Origin: Calycina herbarum
Lineage: Eukaryota > Ascomycota > Leotiomycetes > Helotiales > Pezizellaceae
Assembly: GCA_001414485.1 (NCBI GenBank)
Contig: LLEY01000288.1
Span: 1-50,529 of the forward strand
Reading direction: 5' to 3'
DNA: 50,529 nt
Of the stretch, positions 9,819 to 22,111 are shown one piece after another. A program made the position numbers and the translations under genes. The stretch's first letter is position 1; every line of letters begins with the position of its first letter. Under the pieces are notes generated by a model. The model did not search any database. It saw only the letters and a list, made by a program, of their open reading frames with translations, and was not told the origin of the DNA.

Positions 9819-10693
9819 ATGCATCTTACTTCGATCCTCTCGGCCGTGGCTCTGCTTGTTTGCCAGGCTTCGGCTCACGGTGCTGTTACTAGTTATGTGA
9901 TTGACGGGAAGACTTATCCTGGGTGAGTTCACTTCTTCCCTCTTCCCTTCCAATCAGTCGTCTGATAAAACCCGAAATAGATACACCGGCTTCTCCCCCT
10001 CCTCATCTCCCGACTCCATCCAACGCCAATGGCCAGACTACAACCCAACAATGACAGTAACCGACCAAAAAGTAATGTGCAACGGCGGCACCTCCGCAAA
10101 ACTAACCGCCACCATCCCAGCCGGCGGAAAAATAACCGCCAAATGGGCCCAATGGACACATCAACAAGGACCCGTGATGGTCTGGCTCTTCAAATGCGCC
10201 GGGGATTTCGCCTCCTGCTCAGGTTCCGGAAAGGGTTGGTTCAAGATTGATCAGATGGGTATGACGGCTCCTCCATTGACAGGAACGAGCTGGGGCACGG
10301 CGAAAGTGTATACGGATTTGGCGTGGACTAGTACGATTCCTGCGAAGTTGACGCCGGGGAATTATTTGGTTAGACATGAGTTGCTTGCTTTGCATCAGAG
10401 TAATACTCCCCAGTTCTACGCAGAGTGCGCCCAAATCGTCGTCACTGGGAGCGGAACAGAGTCACCATCTGGTGATTTTTTGGCTACTATTCCAGGCTAT
10501 GCTCCTCAGAGCGATCCGGGAATCATGGTATGTTCTTCTCTTATCTTATATTGTACTTTGATCTCTCCCATTGCTTTTTGAGTGGTCGCCTTTTAGCTCG
10601 GGGGGTGTTAGCTAACATGAGATGTTTTAGGTTGACATCTATTCTTCGAAAGCCACGACGTATACCTGCCCAGGTCCCGCCGTTTGGGCCTGA
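9819..10693 (+). CDS. AA9 lytic polysaccharide monooxygenase
   Basis: Exons 9819-9922, 9981-10527 and 10631-10693 give 237 residues with consistent phase. Residues 1-19 are a signal peptide ending ...QASA. The mature protein therefore starts with His20, the N-terminal copper ligand of the histidine brace. The second brace histidine is His95, in the block WTHQQGPVMVW. Further family marks are RHELLALHQ and QFYAECAQI, which carries the axial tyrosine, and the conserved C-terminal PGPAVW. AA9 enzymes are secreted copper enzymes that cleave cellulose or related beta-glucans oxidatively. The protein ends right after the catalytic domain, so no CBM1 is attached. The gene looks intact. It stands alone among repeat-rich intergenic sequence, and co-regulation with plant-wall enzymes is likely but not visible here. 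Confidence 0.93.
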
Positions 10694-10980
10694 ATTGGTC
10701 TTGGTTTACACCAGGAAATCTGGAGGAACAGAAGGAAATAGGAGAGGGCTGAGTGAGGTGATTTGGGAATGTGTTGTATATAGTTTACAGTCTTGATATC
10801 TCGGGAACTTGACTTTGTGTGGAGTGGTGTAATTTATTGGCTCTCGAAAAGAACTGAATTACTTGTTCAAAATTTGTCTTTATGTATTAACCTTTGAGGC
10901 AGGAAACGGAGGATAATATTCTCGATCGCTTGCGATGGATACCAAATGCAGCAGTGAATGCCTACATTGTTCTAACTTTG

Positions 10981-11165
10981 TGGTATAATTTAGAAGTATT
11001 AACCTAAATATTTGGGACAATTGAGATGATTGTCAGAAAAGATCTAGAGCAATATTCTAATTTGTTCCAACTTTCTAGGAGAATCACTTAAATTACGCAA
11101 GATGGTAAGACCAGCAGCAGGTGGGTAGGAACGATTTGAAGTATTTCCGCGGCTTTTATTACACA
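10981..11165 (+). repeat. dispersed B-box repeat, copy 4
   Basis: It contains ttgttccaactttctaggag, then ggtgggtaggaacgatttga and agtatttccgcggcttttat. The last part matches the consensus 3' core in order and spacing. Confidence 0.6.
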
Positions 11166-12275
11166 CTGAGCGCGTGGGTAAGTAAGGAATACGGCCCGTG
11201 GATATAAGCGAGCATATCAAAATCTAGAAAGGATCGCCGAAGGTCTAGAGCATGTATAATAAAATCGTGAATTGACAAGGATCTGGGAGAGATATGTGCT
11301 CAACTAATTTTCAAAGCGCATGCCAAACTCCAAGTTCATTGTATGTGGCTCCTGGCGCACATAATGTTTATACGTCCAAAGAATGATGAAACAAGTAGAC
11401 TCCGGATATCAAGCGCTGGAGATATCGTTGTTCTCTGAAACCCCGCTTGCTAACAGCGTGTGGTGTATTGCCTGTCACAAAGTACTCTCGAAAATCAATT
11501 GAGGAAAAGGTTCGTGCCGGGTTCGAGGCAGCCCAAGACCGAGTATATTGCTCTCGTAAGCTATTAGCGGGGGCTGGTTTAGATTGGGGATCTTGGTGGG
11601 TGGTGGTTGTTATCAAAGTGCGGATAGAATTGATTTGAAGTTGGCTTCGACGGGCCGTCGAAGTTCTCGAAGCGTCGCTTCCATGGTTCCATCGTTTCTA
11701 AATTTGGAAAATAAGCTCTCTGTTGATCTAATAAGGAAATATAGGTAAGGACTGGACTGACTTTTTTTTGCAGAAAAGGTGGATGTTGGCAAGAATGAGC
11801 GCCTCTCTGATGGCCATATAAGCTATTTGTTACAGTAAAAACGATTAGAAGCGAGAGTAATTTCAGAAGTCTGTGATATCTTCTTCAAATTGTAATTTGA
11901 GATACCTAGTTCAGCAAATGAATGTCAGCATCAGCCACCAGCGGCGTGAAATGCAAGGGCACGATGCCTAGGTACTTCCTCTATTTCAACAAATATACGC
12001 ACTGAAGTTCATTCACTCAACTCAGATATTCGACAGAGTTAAAAGAATTAAAATAAACAAACAAAGTTCAGATGATACCAGTCATACATGGAAGTTCATT
12101 TACAGATCTAGGTTTATTCAACAAGGTACAGACAATTGAAATGGACGAGTGAAGTTACGACGAAGCAAAATTTGAAGGAAGTAATCGTTGAGTCTAATAG
12201 GTATCTATATGAGATTGAACTACTGATAAGAAAAAAGAGATAATAAACGCATCAGTAAACAGACCACCTCCTCAT

Positions 12276-12470
12276 TGTTGTTCCAACCCTAGAGGGCAAT
12301 CAAACCTTGTCAATTCACCTAGATAGTTAGGACAATTTAAACATTGTCAATCATCTAGGTAAATATTCCAGGTTAATTACTATGAATTGCCCTAGAGATT
12401 TGAAATAACAAAAAAATAGACAGGTATGAATGAAGTATTTACTGCCGCTTCTAATGTCCATGGCGAGCTG
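12276..12470 (+). repeat. dispersed B-box repeat, copy 5
   Basis: This is one of the fullest copies. It has two gttccaaccctagag / gttaggacaattta type motifs, then attgccctagagatttgaaa, acaggtatgaatgaagtat and ttactgccgcttctaatgtcc. Confidence 0.7.
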
Positions 12471-14306
12471 GAATTATGTGATGAGAGTGCACCACTGAGA
12501 ACAAAATCCTAAAGACAATCGGAGAAAATGTGAGAAATAAAAGCAAACATCGTAGCAGACACTCAAAATGTTCTCAGCGCTCGTTGTTCCACCTCTCTAA
12601 AGACTTGGAACATCGATCATCCCAACTATCTGGGTTAATAACTTGGAGTGTGCGGTAGACGAGGTTCTATAAAAAGAAATACTTATACTTCCTTCGAAGG
12701 GGTTATTCCCCGCCACACTCCCGAGCTCTCTCGCCCAAAGCTACCCCGCTGCTTACGCTTCGGTAAGATTCCGCTGACAATGTCAAAATAGGCTCTTTCT
12801 CATTCGTCTTGTTGCTTTCCGGGGCCGGTTGTCTACTCGGTGGGACTGGGTTACCGAAGAAATGGGGTGATCTTCGCGTCACAACAGACCAGAAAGCATC
12901 TGATCTTGCAATTCCTGGAAACGGCAAGGTGAAGCTAATTCCCTTTCGCAGAGTATATAGAGAAGATGACGGCCGTCACGCGTGAAGGAAATTATTTGAA
13001 GATTTGCCCTCGTTTTTTGGATTCTTTCCCTCTCGCTCGAAGGTTCAGCTCGCTCGCACTGGCATCGCTGGTCTCAGTTGGCCACGGCCGCCCATCGGCC
13101 CAGGGGAAGGCTTCCGCACCCAAGATTTGCAGGTGGAATAATGCGCAACATGATTCGTTCCAGCGTCGAGAGTGTGCTTGCCGTGCTTGAACCGCTTGGA
13201 GAAGTGGAGACGCAGAGGCTGCTGGACACCTGTGAGTTTTACTATCAGGAAGATATTCATTTTGCTGCTTCTCTCCTCCACCCCCCCCCATTGTTATCTT
13301 TTCCATTACTCGTACCCTTCCCGTCTCTGGAAATCTCCAGCGCCTCTTCGGCCTTGATCTTTCGTGGAACCAAACATCACCAATCGCCTGGACCACGGTG
13401 CTGGATCGCTCAACGAAAAGTCGTTTTGTACCCCGTACTCTCGACATTGGAAACTGCGGTACGGAGTACCTCTTCGACGGTGCGACCGCGGGAACGTCCC
13501 CGAGCCTGCCCCCTCTGCCCCCTCTGCCCTGCGAATACTCATCCGTCAGATATCGAATTGGCGTAGGGCGCCGAGTGGATCAATTGTCGCTGTCGCCACT
13601 GCTGCCACATACTTGGAAAGGGTATTCTACCGGATACGGTACAGTATTGTTGCTTTTTGGCCGTCGCGATCGAGTTTGCTGGTCGAGTCTTTTGCGTTGT
13701 ATTGTTATTCTCGTTCGGGGAACATCCTCGGCCAAGCACGTCACGTCTTTCGCTTGTACCTTGCGGCCTTGAGAAGAAGCTTCACTCACCCACCCTCAAC
13801 CCCAAGAGCCCAACCTTCACGACACCCAACTTTCTCTGCCAATTCCCGTCAGTCGCCTTCGACAACCTCACCCCCAAGCACCCTTCAACTCCCTTCAACT
13901 CGCCCACGCGATCCATCCTCACCTTGGACCTCCCACCTGCCCCTTCTTCCCTCCCCACCCTATCCTCTCGTCCGCCGTCGCACATATTCTCCTACTAGCC
14001 CCCAAAGACAATCGCCCTCGAGCTGCGCCGAATGAGGAAACCATCCAATTCCACTTCGTACCACCAGCCATGACCCTAATGGCCATTTATTATCGTGAAT
14101 CCAACTCTAGTCATCCGATCAGACTCTAGGAGTGGCCCCCTCTCGCCACCGCCGTCCGCCATCACCATTTCCCAAACCTTGGGACTTGCGCATACATCCA
14201 TTTAGACAACGTACTCGAGAAAAGCCCTCACTAATACCGAATAGTGGTTGTGTTCGGCGCTACCTTCTTTTTTCTGGCTGGCAAGGTCGCCAAAACCCCA
14301 GCTCCA

Positions 14307-17300
14307 ATGATCTGGTATCTTCTGTATCCGTTTAGAGGGTATGTCTGCTTTTCTAATGAACCTGCCGTGCATTATTAACCTATCTGCAGGACTACAGAAC
14401 CCCCAACGCTAGATGCTAGACATCCCATCCGAAAGTTTTTTACCCGTCATGGCACTCAAGCTGCAAGACATCCGATTTCTACCCTCCTCGTATCAGTCGC
14501 AGTCGCAGCCATCCTCATATTCCCTTTTCCCTTCTTATACACCAACAATTTCGCCAATGGCGCTTCAAACTTGCCCCACCATGTTTGGACGTCAGCCCAA
14601 CCATATGATGGCGATAACAATATACGACCAGATGTTGTGATGCGTTCGTTCTGGGTGCACGGTAGGGATATGGATTACGGAGAATAGAAAAATATACTTG
14701 CTGACTTGATTAGGGAGTTACATGAAGGCTCTGAAGTCCGACGTCCTTCAAACTGCCCTCGAGATACAAAATGAGATACTTGGTCCCACCGTCGACTTTG
14801 ATCCTCGAAAAGCACCAAATGAAGCTCATCTATCTCTGGATCCCTCGACCCACGACCTCACAGCAGACATACGTGATAGTTTTCACGCCATCAATGGATT
14901 GAGCAATTCCAGCTGGTTCTTTCATTCCCCGCTTCAGTATTGGGGCTGTTCCAAGGAACGCATTGAAACAGATCAGGACATCATACAAACTGTGAATGAT
15001 GGCTCCAGCAAATCGACATCTGTCAACGTTACCCTACGCCATTCAATTGTTTTCAGCGGCAAGCGGTTCGAAGATCGCCGACTGGTAGCTGCAGATGCTT
15101 TGGTTATCACCCTCGTCCATATGCTCAACTCGCCCGTGGGCAGACAATGGGAAAGAAGAGCTCAGGACCTTGCTCGAAGAGGTTCCGCTAATTGGGAAAT
15201 AATTCCACCTGACCACAAATCTTACGCTAGCAGCCTGTACGAATTTCGATTCCAGCCTCTCTCCATCAAAGACAATCTATTCCTCTTGGTGGGCTATAGC
15301 GGTCTTGTGGCTTATTTTTTCTGGAATCTGCTTAAGATGCAAGCGCTGAAGTCTCGAGTGGGTCTTATTTTTGCAACCCTGGCACAAGTAGCGGTATCGA
15401 TCATGTCGTCTTTTACCATATGTGCTATTTTGAAAATTGATCTCTCCAAGATACCCAGGGAATATTACCCTCTTGCCACCTTGTTCTTCAGTTCTCATAG
15501 TATCTGTACATTGATCGATGCTGTCATTCACACCCCTTCTGACCGTTCTACCTCATTCAGGATGGGTGAGGCCTTAGGCGAAAAGGGGCACGTTGCTCTT
15601 ACCAGTCTTGCCCAGAATATAGCTATCCTATGGATGTTATCTACTGTGGTGTTTCCACCAATAAAAGCCTTTGCTATCTTTACAGCTCTGGCTTTGATGC
15701 TGGATTTCATCTACCTTTTTACTTTCTTCACAGCGGTGCTAAGTATTGATGTCCGGCGAACCGAACTCAGTGATTCTTTAAACAGAATTTCAACTCAAAA
15801 GGATCGATTTTCCCAAGACACACAACCCAGAAAGACATGGATAGATTCTCTTTTGGCCGGGAAAGGACCAATATCAGCAAGAGTAGCAGGAACTATTGTT
15901 ATGATAGGGATTGTGCTCATTGCTCAATGGCATTTCTATGACAACGAAACTTTATGGGGGACAAGTTCCCGGTTTTTTCGGTCACTTTGGTCGTTAATTG
16001 CACAAAAGCAAAGGTATGTCATCTAAACTCATTATTCTTTATCCTACATAATTTCAGGCTTTCTTTGCCTTGCCCCAAAAGTCAATCGGGTGCCAAACTG
16101 AAAACTAACTATAACTGTCTCTAGTCCTCCACCTAGCACTACATATTTGCCATCGTTTGATGACATACACCAAGCAAGAACACCCTCAGCATGGCTACGT
16201 ATGCAAGACCACGAAACAGCCCACGAAGTCATCCAAGTAATCAAACCTCATGCGAATCGCTACATAGCCCGAGTATACGACCCAATCATATTTGTTCTTA
16301 AAGGGTCTGATAGAACGCCAAATGGCTCAGGCGTTCGTCCTTTTCTACCTGCTGCTTACGACTTTGCAAGAAATCAGTTTGGAACCTTGCTCACCTTTGT
16401 CCTCGTTATTTCTGCTGCAGTTTCGCTCCTGATGAATTATCTTCTCTGGGACGAGTCACCCGAGGCCGAGTATGAGCAGAGGCCAGATGACGACCCCCTT
16501 CTTTCAGTCAAAACCCTGAGCCATGGGCATTTCCTTGACATTGCACTAGTCAAAGCATCCAATGAAGGCGTTGTTGTTACTGTTGGGTTGGATCGATGCA
16601 TTCGGGTTTGGGACACTCGAAAGGGCGTTTTCAGTTATATTGTTCACGACCCTGAGTCCAACAACGACCCCTTCCCGGTTTTGGCCCTGGCGATCGATAG
16701 AGACTCCAATTGGCTGGCAATCTTGTCTGCTAAAAACCAGGTAATTCTGTGGAACATACCCGAGAGGAGATGGGGTCCAGTTATGCCAGTGGAAATCAAA
16801 GGGCGAACTCCAGCATCATTTTGCTTTGGATATGATAAAACAGAGCTTATCGACCCCGTGCTTGTTACTCGCCACAACGGCATGATGACTGAACTACACA
16901 TGGAGGCAAACGAGAGTAAAGATCTTCGAGTCTGCCACAGCCCGCTTGTGTGCGTGCGACCACATTTTGAGAAACCCACCGCTCAGTATCCAAATCCCCC
17001 ACTTCGTATCCTGACTTCATCGAAGAAAGGCTGTGTTCATGTAGCATCACAACACGATGGTGGCTGGGTATCGGAAGGTCTGGAGCTTCGGGAGATGGAA
17101 GGTGATAGGGAAATCCGCTCTATTCTCCCGCTTCCAGCTTTGAGTTCGTTTCTCGCTATAAGAGACCATACGATCGATCTCATCGATATTTTCACTCATA
17201 ATATCACACATACTTTCTCAACGAAGCCGATGAAACCCGACACCCTCCGTTGTTTCCACTCCACTCGACGAAGACCACAATGCGGATCTGTCGGCCTGGC

Positions 17301-17928
17301 ATCCTTGGCTCTTGCTTATACCTGTGCCGAGACTGGAGCATGCATATTGCAATCCTACCTTCCACAGCGGGACGGTGATACCATTTGCTTTCGCGATCCA
17401 TGGACACCTGGCAGCAAGACCTGTTGTCTTTGGCGAGAAACCGTTGAACATAATTTTGTGATTGAGAATCCAGGCGAATGGCGTACTCTGCAAATTGGGT
17501 ACATCGTCGGCGTTCGGAAGCGCGAGTCACCAACTGAAAACCAGGAAGCAAGCACCATCAACGTACCATCATCTTTAGGCTCAGGGCTTCGTCGTCGCGG
17601 TGGATTTCATCAAAGCGCCAACAAACCACAAGCAGTGGACGAAGATGCTTGGGAGGCCTGGAGTATCAGTGCCAGAGGCGATCGAACAACTGTACCACTT
17701 TCCAACGGACAACGTGGTTCTGAACATCTCCTTGTGAGTGAACTTGGCCCCATGGAGAGGGTTGGTAAGAGAACGATTGCCGTCGCCCTTGGAAACGTCG
17801 TGAAAGTTGTTACGGTTGGCCATGACAGATTTGATGATTTTCATGATGACGATGCTGCGTTTGTGGGGATGGCAGCTACGACCAGGAAAAAGAAACATAC
17901 TACTCCGCAGAGGAAACGAACATACTAA
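14307..17928 (+). CDS. SCAP: SCAP: sterol-sensing SREBP cleavage-activating protein
   Basis: Exons 14307-14338, 14390-14661, 14714-16013 and 16125-17928 give 1135 residues with exact phase. The first transmembrane segment lies at about residues 42-62. A long lumenal loop with an N-glycosylation sequon follows. The polytopic sterol-sensing domain spans about 288-449, starting DNLFLLVGYSGLVAYFF and closing with LSIDVRR; its Asp corresponds to the conserved SSD Asp that is functionally important in SCAP. A last membrane segment lies at about 617-642. A WD40-type C-terminal region (about 655-1110) contains VTVGLDRCIRVWDTRKG. SCAP sits in the ER, binds the SREBP C-terminus through its WD repeats and escorts SREBP when sterols or oxygen are low. 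The gene appears intact. The start is chosen because MIWYLLYPFR directly precedes the intron and matches the short cytosolic N-terminus usual for SCAP. The leader is unusually long and CT-rich. Confidence 0.9.
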
Positions 17929-19840
17929 GCAGCAACCTCTTTGGTATACAAGGCGACCAAGAAATACACGAATCGGTTGAACCTTGTTGGGATGAATTTT
18001 TTGGAATTGGAGAAAATATGATACCCATGAGCCCTCTGCATACAGGGCCGGCGTTTTGGAGATTTTTTTTTGGACTTTTGAATATGATCTTATTATAGGT
18101 CGATGAGGCATTGGGGCATGAAGAATGGGCGTTGGGGATATTGCATAGAGAAAAGCTGTGAGACGGGACGGCTACTCATGGGTTCAACTGACTTACGTGG
18201 ATATGGGCGATTAAAAATTTTGGGGTGTTGGGCAGATGGTCGGGCAAGTGTGCTTTTTGGCTAGAATTTATGAATGCGTGGCGTGCGAGACGCGAGGTTT
18301 CTAGTCATTTTTAATTAATGGTCTTTTGATGCGTTTTTTTCCTGCTTTTCAATTTCTCTTGGGTGTTGCTGTTTGTGTCATGGATCTCGGGGGAATTGGG
18401 ACCAGGAGGGGGGAATGTTGCACGAGAATTCCTCGCGGTAAGCTCCTTGAATTTTCTTTGGATGGGTGGCTTGCTATGCTTGCTGATTTGCCGAACTGAG
18501 CAGGTACGAATGTCCGGGGTTGCTCCCTTGCGCTCTTCCCTGAGTGATCGACAGGTCTGCGTGCGCGGATGACTTAATTGCTGACAGTATCGTGCTTGCC
18601 ATGAACGTTTCCGGTACTCCCTTCTTTCGTATCGTATTACCCCGCATTATTTAGGGTGATACGCAGGGCAGGAGCTATGAGTGAGAGCAGTGGTTTTGAT
18701 TGAAGACTTGGACTTACTTGTACTGATTCTTTTTTGTCTCCTTGGATCTTAGTTTTCATTCTTCATCGCTCTTTCCCTTTCTTCCTCTATTTTCCCTTCC
18801 TTACTTATAGCTTTCCTACTTCAATCGTGATGAGAGAAATACAGGAGAGGGTAGCATTCAATGGCACAGGTCACTTTTGGTACTCTCATACCACCGCGGT
18901 TGAGGTGTGATCTGTGAGGTAATTTGCATCACTTTAAGAGTGAGGGACCGAGTGAGTGAGGGTTTACGGTTGAGGAGGCGGAACGTTGCTTTGATGAAAG
19001 TAAGCTGGGTGTTTTGATTTTTTGTCATTTTGTGTATTGACTCTCGGCGGCGAAGGTGGAGGATGGAGGGCATATGTGTACGAGGACAAGCTTGTGTTAT
19101 TTGGGGAATGGGGTTCTGAGCTTTGAGGGCTGAGAAAATGCTTAGACTTGAGCACTTATGGTGTTTCATATATTCTCTCATTTTTGTTTGCTTTTTGGCT
19201 ATGGGGATAAGAGAGGAGCGATGAGGAGATCCATTGAAGCGTCGCATTATTTTCTCGGCTTTTCAGAGACTTGTCAGCGAGTCCCGTTCTGCGTACAAGC
19301 TAAGTAACACTCTATTCTAAAAGGTCTCAGGCAATTGAATTCATTTACGAACGATTTAGAATAATCGAGACTTGTTACTCGTGATTGTTCCAAGTCTTCT
19401 AGCACAATTAACTCATTTGTTAAGGGGCATCTAGCACAAGACAATTCGCCGTCGCACACAGAACGATGACCGATACTCTTACGGGTTGGGAGTGCGACAC
19501 GCCGGATAAATTCCCCAAATCTCAAGTCGTTCGTGAAAGGGTTCCTGCTTTGTGAGGCTCGAGATAGACGTCATGAGACGGGAGTCGGATACGAGGTGGG
19601 GGAGGAAGCTACGATGGAGTTGAAGTTGAGATGTGATGGGGAACAGAAAAGACGGAAGGCACGATTGAAACTCTGGATGGCCGGGCTATATAACCTCTTG
19701 CCACCCACCCTCTCTCCTTTCTTCATTACATCAACAACCACTTTTGCTTTTTTCTTGGACTCAACACTAACAAACAACCGTCTCAACATCATCAAATCAT
19801 CATCACAAACTCAATCCAAACACCAAGACCGAAAATTACC
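17929..19840. other. intergenic region
   Basis: No gene is supported. Short frames on both strands are AT- or purine-biased noise. Fragments resembling the dispersed repeat (attgttccaagtcttctagc, and gaacgatttagaataatcg) occur at about 19320-19440. A TATATAA lies at 19686-19692 before the secreted-protein gene. Confidence 0.45.
19686..19692 (+). promoter_or_regulatory. TATA-like box
   Basis: TATATAA lies about 150 bases upstream of the ATG at 19841. It is followed by a pyrimidine-rich stretch and a CAACA/ATCA-rich leader with no upstream ATG close to the start. Confidence 0.4.
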
Positions 19841-20369
19841 ATGTTGACCACCACCCTATTCAGCTGGCTCGCCTTGCCTGTTGTCCTCGTCAGTGCTGCT
19901 CCCTACACTGTTCCCACCGAGATAACACTTTGGAACTTCACGCGCGATTGCAGCAAGCCCGATTCATGCTCCTACAACTTCATCATCGACTACAAGCTTG
20001 GGACTCAGAATTGTTCAATTGTCGATACGGTGAAGTCTACCGATGTTGGGGCTGATGTTCATCCCTGGTATAATGTTGGTTGTGCTGAGGTATGTGTTTT
20101 CTTCTTCTCTTTTCCCTTTCCTCGTAGTACTTCGATTGATATCCTTGGTAGAAGGGGATTCGATGCAATATGCTAATTTCGAATGGCAGAATCCGAGCAC
20201 CTGGCAAATCTCCTGGGGATGGGATTACAAGGGTGATTTCGCTGTTGTCACGGTCAAGAATGATCCGAATCAATATGAGGCTTTCTTTGGGTATGAGCAT
20301 CCTAATGCTGGTGGACCGACTTTCAAATACGCCGACGAGACGAACAAAGTTCAACCTGTTTCGAAGTGA
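19841..20369 (+). CDS. small secreted protein, 142 aa
   Basis: Exons 19841-20089 and 20190-20369 give 142 residues. The first ~20 residues form a signal peptide (leucine/valine-rich core, then SAAP). The mature protein has four cysteines, all in its first ~65 residues, several Trp and a Tyr/Asp-rich second half (TWQISWGWDYKGDFAVVTV, YEAFFGYEHPN). It therefore looks like a compact secreted beta-rich protein. The intron has a clean gtatgt donor and ggcag acceptor. Similar small secreted proteins are widespread in ascomycetes, but no function is assigned. An effector or wall-associated role is possible because of size and secretion only. A TATA box and a CAACA-rich leader precede it. Confidence 0.75.
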
Positions 20370-22111
20370 GGATTCTTGTGAAGATATCGGTGAACAGTGG
20401 GAGGGCTTAGGCATATGGGACACAGGACTGGGATGGGTTTGACTTGGGAGGCTTGATAGGATATGGGAAGAAAGAATGAGTTATTCTTTTCATGAGTATT
20501 GATTGAGTTTATGGGGTTAGGGATCCAGAGGTGCGGAGAAGGAGGATTTCGTTAGTGAGGGGTAGATGGGTAGATTAACGAAGGCTTGGGTTTTATATTT
20601 TCTTTGGGTATTAGTTATGGACAACTTCCGACTTACAAGTTTCCTTTTCGTGATTACTGGCTTGTGTTTTCTTATATTTCCAGGTCAAGCAGATGTAAGA
20701 GCATCTATAACACTCTCCTCTCTTATCATACGAGATACTCTCGAATAATAATAGCCAGTAATCGGAATGGGTCTAGGAGAATCAAGAAATTGAATTTTTA
20801 CTTCTTCAAAAGCTTTTCAGATAATTGAATTAAATATCATCCGAGTCAATGTAGATGCCAAAAACCACAGATGCTGCAGCAATCACTTGCCTATCTTGGA
20901 CTGCTGTGCATATTTTGCATCACATCGTCTTAGTCGTTTAGCTACTAAAAACATCACCAGAATATGAATGAAACGGCCTCGTTTGGGCATGAGTCCACGT
21001 TAACCCTCCGTGGTAGGTGATATTTGTTCTTAACTCACTTGTTACACTTGCGTCACTTACAATTGGCGCAACCACGAAAGCTCCAACAAGTCGAGGTAGC
21101 TAATTGGAGTTGTTGAGTTAAACTTAGTGGTTTTTTTCCGGGGCGGCGGGGAGGGGGGGGGCAGTTGGAGTTGGTTGAGTATTGAATGGAGTTAGAGTTA
21201 AAAATAAACTCAGCTTATGAGCAGTGTACTAAGAATTGATATGTGATAGAACTAATTATTCCAGCTATTTGGTACAATTGAATTTATTTTTTGAGTTCCA
21301 CTAGAACAAATAGTAGATATAAGTACATGTATCAAATCTTACTAGTCGTGCAATTTCGACGTTGCTTGCAAGTGGTGTCAATTGAAAGGTGGGTTTTAGG
21401 TTTACCTATTGAGAGAAATGAAGCAATGTGAAGCTTGGGGGAAGGATCATATATCATACATGAGGTTAGTAGTTGAGGTGTATAATTGATGCTTACTATC
21501 TTAGGGTTAGGGGAGGATAGTGAGTTGTTCGAGCTTTGTAAAGGAGAGAACGTCTTTTGGTGAAAGTATGACGTAAATGTATCCCACTACTAAGTGTCAG
21601 CTATAGGAAAGAGTAAATGAGATGATTACTCCACCTGTCGAGGTAGTAAGTGACGTCTGCGACTTCGGTAAGCACAATTTCAATTGGTTATCTCTCGTTT
21701 GTCTTTTTGTGGAAAACAGATAGTTGAGATTTGAAGCTCTTGGGATGACTGAGAAGCCAACTCAATACAGTTTGAGCAAATTGCATGAGTTGGCACTTAT
21801 TGCTTCCTTTCGTGATACACGTAGAAGGTGTTTGATTGGCTGTATAACAACGCGACACAATAGTGAATACGTAGCTGGCACGGTCGCTCAACGCTTCACT
21901 TATAAAACTGTTGAGGCTGTCGAACAACCTTGATGGATACCTCTTGTCTATAAAAGCTGCTCATAGCTTCTCAAAAATCGTTTCAACCTTTCAACTCTTC
22001 AACTCCTCAATTCCGCAACTCGACTTCTTATCTTCTCAACTTCACACACTCCACTCCACACGACACTCAACTTCGATCTAACACACCTCTCAACTGAACA
22101 ACAACAACAAT
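20370..22111. other. intergenic region
   Basis: No gene is supported. Around 21140-21170 there is a G-run (gggggggg) within a GC island. Around 21245-21320 lie fragments of the dispersed repeat (ttccagctatttggtacaat). A TATAAAAG box at 21949-21956 and a CAAC-rich leader (22010-22105) precede the oxidoreductase gene. Confidence 0.45.
21949..21956 (+). promoter_or_regulatory. TATA box of the FAD oxidoreductase
   Basis: TATAAAAG lies about 160 bases upstream of the ATG at 22112. The leader is dominated by TTCAACTCTTCAACTCCTC-like pyrimidine/CAAC repeats. Confidence 0.45.

Larger units (their letters stand above)
10694..14306. other. long repeat-containing intergenic region and SCAP leader
   Basis: No convincing gene is visible. 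Dispersed repeats lie at about 10981-11165 and 12276-12470. From about 13000 the sequence becomes GC- and CT-rich. It includes a ccccctctgc-type tandem run near 13500 and CCTTCAACT repeats near 13890, and runs up to the SCAP start. This last part reads as promoter and 5' leader. A 223-codon open frame at 13364-14035 there is low-complexity (Ser/Pro/Arg) and could at most act as an upstream ORF. Confidence 0.5.

Noticed and set aside
13364..14035. 223-codon open frame upstream of SCAP
   Set aside because: Ser/Pro/Arg-rich low complexity in a CT-rich region; overlapping open frames exist in the other frames, as expected of compositional bias; no domain. Kept only as a possible upstream ORF.
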